Of a stretch of DNA of 64,000 bases, positions 62,000 through 64,000 are shown in pieces. The notes under the pieces were generated by a model that ran no database searches, was not told where the DNA came from, and saw only the letters and a list, made by a program, of their open reading frames with translations. Position numbers and translations under genes: made by a program. Positions within the stretch are counted from its first letter, which is position 1; every line of letters starts with the position of its first letter. Source of the stretch: an uncultured Lentibacter sp. (GTDB taxonomy: Bacteria; Pseudomonadota; Alphaproteobacteria; Rhodobacterales; Rhodobacteraceae); assembly GCA_947497495.1 (NCBI GenBank), contig CANMGT010000005.1, positions 1 to 64,000 of the forward strand. The letters are read 5' to 3'.

Positions 62000-64000
62000 C
62001 TAGTCTTCCGTGTGCGTCAGCTTGGGCACATCGCTTGCGCCTGCCGAGCCGCGGCCTGAGAGGGAGGGGTTTTCCATGAAGAACCTGTGGCAGTTGAAGC
62101 TGAAGGTGCCTTCGGGGAGAACCTCGCGTGTGAAGGACGCGTCCGGCGCCATGACCCAGCTTTGGGCGGTGTCGGCCATGTTGGCGGCCATGACCTGCGA
62201 GGTGATCTGGGCTTTGACGGTTGCGTTGGTGATTTCGATCAGGGTTTCGACGCGGCGGTTGAGGTTGCGGCCCATCCAGTCAGCCGAGGAGATAAACACA
62301 CGCGCCTTTTTGTGCGGCAGCCCGAAGCCGTTGCCAAAGCAGACGATGCGTGAGTGCTCTAGAAAGCGCCCGACGATGGACTTGACGCGGATGTTGTCGC
62401 TTAGGCCCGTAACACCGGGGCGCAGGCAGCAGATGCCGCGGATCACCAGCGAGATTTTGACGCCCTCGGAGGAGGCGCGGTAGAGCGCGTCGATGATGTC
62501 GGGCTCGGTGAGTGAGTTCATCTTGGCCCAGATTTCGGCGGGACGGCCTTCGCGGGCGTGTTCTATCTCGGCGTCAATCATCTCGAGCAGTTTTGGCTTC
62601 AGCGAGATCGGCGAAATGGCGAGGTTTTCCAGTTCGGCGGGTTCGACGTAGCCTGACAGGTAGTTGAAGACTTTGGTGGCGTCGCGGCCCAAGGCGGCGT
62701 CGCATGTGAAGAAGGACAAATCGGTGTAGATGCGGGCTGTGATCGGGTGGTAGTTGCCGGTGCCGTAGTGCGTGTAAGTCACCAGCCTGTCACCCTCGCG
62801 GCGCACGACTGTGCTGATTTTCGCATGTGTTTTCAGGTTGAGAAAGCCGTAGACGACATGCGCACCCGCGCGCTCGAGGCGGCGCGACTGGCGGATGTTG
62901 GCGGCCTCGTCAAAGCGGGCCTTCAGCTCGACGAGGGCTGTGACAGACTTGCCCTCTTCGGCGGCTTCGCAGAGCGCGCCGACGATGGGGCTGTCGTTTG
63001 ACGTGCGGTAGAGCGTTTGCTTGATGGCCACGACGTTGGGGTCGCGCGCGGCTTGGTGCAAAAAGCGCACCACCATGTCGAAGGTTTCATAGGGGTGGTG
63101 CAGGAGCATGTCTTTTTGGCGGATGGCGGCGAACATGTCGCCTTCAAAGTCCTGCACGCGCTCGGGGACGCGGGGGGCGAAGGCGGGCCAGAGCAGGTCG
63201 GGCCGTTCGTCGCGCACGAGTTCGGAGAGGTCAGAGAGGCCGAGCATGCCGTCGATCTCGACGATCTCGTCGCCTGTGACGTGCAGCTCTTGCTGGATCA
63301 TCTTGAGGAGGCGGGCAGGCGCACCTGCGCTGATCGTGAGGCGCACGACTTCACCGCGACGGCGGCGTTTGAGGGCGGTTTCGAACTCGCGCACCAGGTC
63401 TTCGGCTTCGTCTTCGACTTCAAGGTCACTGTCGCGAAGGATGCGAAAGCCGCAGGCGCCTTTAAGTTTGAAACCGGGAAAGAGCGAAGGCAGGTGCTCA
63501 AGCAAGAGCTCTTCCAGCGGCAGGAAGCGCTGTTGGCCGTCGGGCGCTGGCAGGGCTGTAAAACGGTCGATCTGCTGCGGGATCGGCAGCAGCGCCAGTA
63601 GCTTGCGTTTGTCGGAGCGGTTTTCAAGCTCAAGCGCGAGGGCATAGCCTGTGTTAGGAATGAAGGGGAAGGGGTGTGCCGGATCAATCGCGAGGGGGGA
63701 GAGCACGGGGAAGACCTGCTCCAGAAAGACGCGGTGCAAAACCGCGCGGTCGGCTTCGCTGAGGTCTTCGCGGGTCACAATGTGCAGGCCCTGCTCGGCC
63801 ATTTCGTGTTTAAGGTCCGAGAATATCTCTTGCTGGCGGGCGAGCAGTTTGCGCGCGTCGGCGTTGATCAGCACAAGCTGTTCTGCCGGGGTAAGCCCGT
63901 CAGACGCTGGCGTGGCGACGCCTTCGTTGACCAGCTCGCGCAGACCAGCAACGCGCACGGTGTAAAACTCGTCAAGATTGGTCGCGGAGATCGACACGAA
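62000..64000 (-). CDS. ppk1: Polyphosphate kinase 1 (N-terminus outside window)
   Basis: About 667 residues are visible. The frame is open to the window edge; the typical start before SATNLDEFYTVRVAGLRELV (about 50 residues) is missing, so this is a partial gene cut by the right border. Landmarks: the phospho-His loop THYGTGNYHPITARIYTDLSFFT; KIHAKI-like LKTHAKISTVVRR; the second His/Asp region GICCLRPGVTGLSDNIRVKSIVGRFLEHSRI; and NRRVETLIEI. It makes polyphosphate from ATP. Ppx lies 1.8 kb downstream on the same strand. Confidence 0.95.
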   Translation of the reverse strand, partial: FVSISATNLDEFYTVRVAGLRELVNEGVATPASDGLTPAEQLVLINADARKLLARQQEIFSDLKHEMAEQGLHIVTREDLSEADRAVLHRVFLEQVFPVLSPLAIDPAHPFPFIPNTGYALALELENRSDKRKLLALLPIPQQIDRFTALPAPDGQQRFLPLEELLLEHLPSLFPGFKLKGACGFRILRDSDLEVEDEAEDLVREFETALKRRRRGEVVRLTISAGAPARLLKMIQQELHVTGDEIVEIDGMLGLSDLSELVRDERPDLLWPAFAPRVPERVQDFEGDMFAAIRQKDMLLHHPYETFDMVVRFLHQAARDPNVVAIKQTLYRTSNDSPIVGALCEAAEEGKSVTALVELKARFDEAANIRQSRRLERAGAHVVYGFLNLKTHAKISTVVRREGDRLVTYTHYGTGNYHPITARIYTDLSFFTCDAALGRDATKVFNYLSGYVEPAELENLAISPISLKPKLLEMIDAEIEHAREGRPAEIWAKMNSLTEPDIIDALYRASSEGVKISLVIRGICCLRPGVTGLSDNIRVKSIVGRFLEHSRIVCFGNGFGLPHKKARVFISSADWMGRNLNRRVETLIEITNATVKAQITSQVMAANMADTAQSWVMAPDASFTREVLPEGTFSFNCHRFFMENPSLSGRGSAGASDVPKLTHTED

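Noticed and set aside
62010..63647. Several plus-strand frames opposite ppk1
   Set aside because: They are mirror frames of a strongly conserved minus-strand gene; no independent ribosome sites or domains.
1..64000. CRISPR arrays, tRNA or rRNA genes, insertion sequences, prophage
   Set aside because: Reading gaps on both strands, I found no regular spacer arrays, no TTCGA-containing T-arm cloverleafs, no transposase or integrase genes and no phage structural genes.

Overview
The window reads as chromosomal DNA of a marine Rhodobacterales bacterium (Roseobacter group). This rests on protein content and on the combination of genes: a PccR-type regulator beside pccB/pccA/mcm, a LysR gene facing a DUF1127 gene, a bet cluster with choline sulfatase, YdcH/DUF465, a class A rnpB and many small secreted proteins typical of the group. 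Codon third positions are G/C-rich almost throughout; the clear exception is about 3.5-4.6 kb. I saw no rRNA, tRNA, CRISPR, insertion sequence or prophage.

Layout. 0.2-3.5 kb: gatC-gatA, an Excalibur-type lipoprotein and an AmiD-like amidase. 3.5-4.6 kb: an AT-rich islet with a broken DUF6471 gene and an unknown two-helix membrane protein. 4.7-5.1 kb: rnpB, whose 3' end overlaps a convergent EamA gene. 6-12.7 kb: rpmG, a small kinase, an ornithine/lysine decarboxylase, a periplasmic glutathione peroxidase with a CIA30 protein, an EEP hydrolase, GNAT, YqaA and an SDR. 12.7-15.3 kb: a Bax-inhibitor-1 gene, a decayed copy of its 3' end, and between them a secreted protein of unknown function. 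15.4-22.8 kb: LysR, an OmpA/DUF4892 protein, a quinone oxidoreductase, an XRE regulator, HisN-like phosphatase, 8-oxoguanine deaminase and a CAP protein. 22.9-31.2 kb: mgtE, 5-FCL, OsmC, ymdB, EamA, and two convergent SLC13/TrkA-C permeases with a Tat-like protein between. 31.3-35 kb: YebC, LysE, EamA, an LRR lipoprotein and a secreted protein.

35.1-40.3 kb is a choline/choline-sulfate module: betI, betC, a BCCT-like transporter and betA. It has a BetI-type inverted repeat in front but no betB. 42.6-55.4 kb is the propionyl-CoA to succinyl-CoA module: pccR, an MFS exporter, pccB, pccA and mcm. Seven small envelope or unknown genes are interleaved, and TTTGC-N3-TTTGC repeats lie upstream of pccR and pccB. 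55.4-64 kb holds VOC, GNAT, DjlA-like and EEP proteins, ppx, a TPR gene apparently split by one frameshift, and ppk1 cut by the right edge.

The observations I rate highest are: the PccR operator pattern; the BI-1 partial duplication; the DUF6471 gene with TGA at an expected Cys position; the split TPR gene; a phased TATGCA array upstream of ppx; and a 22-bp intergenic repeat present three times.
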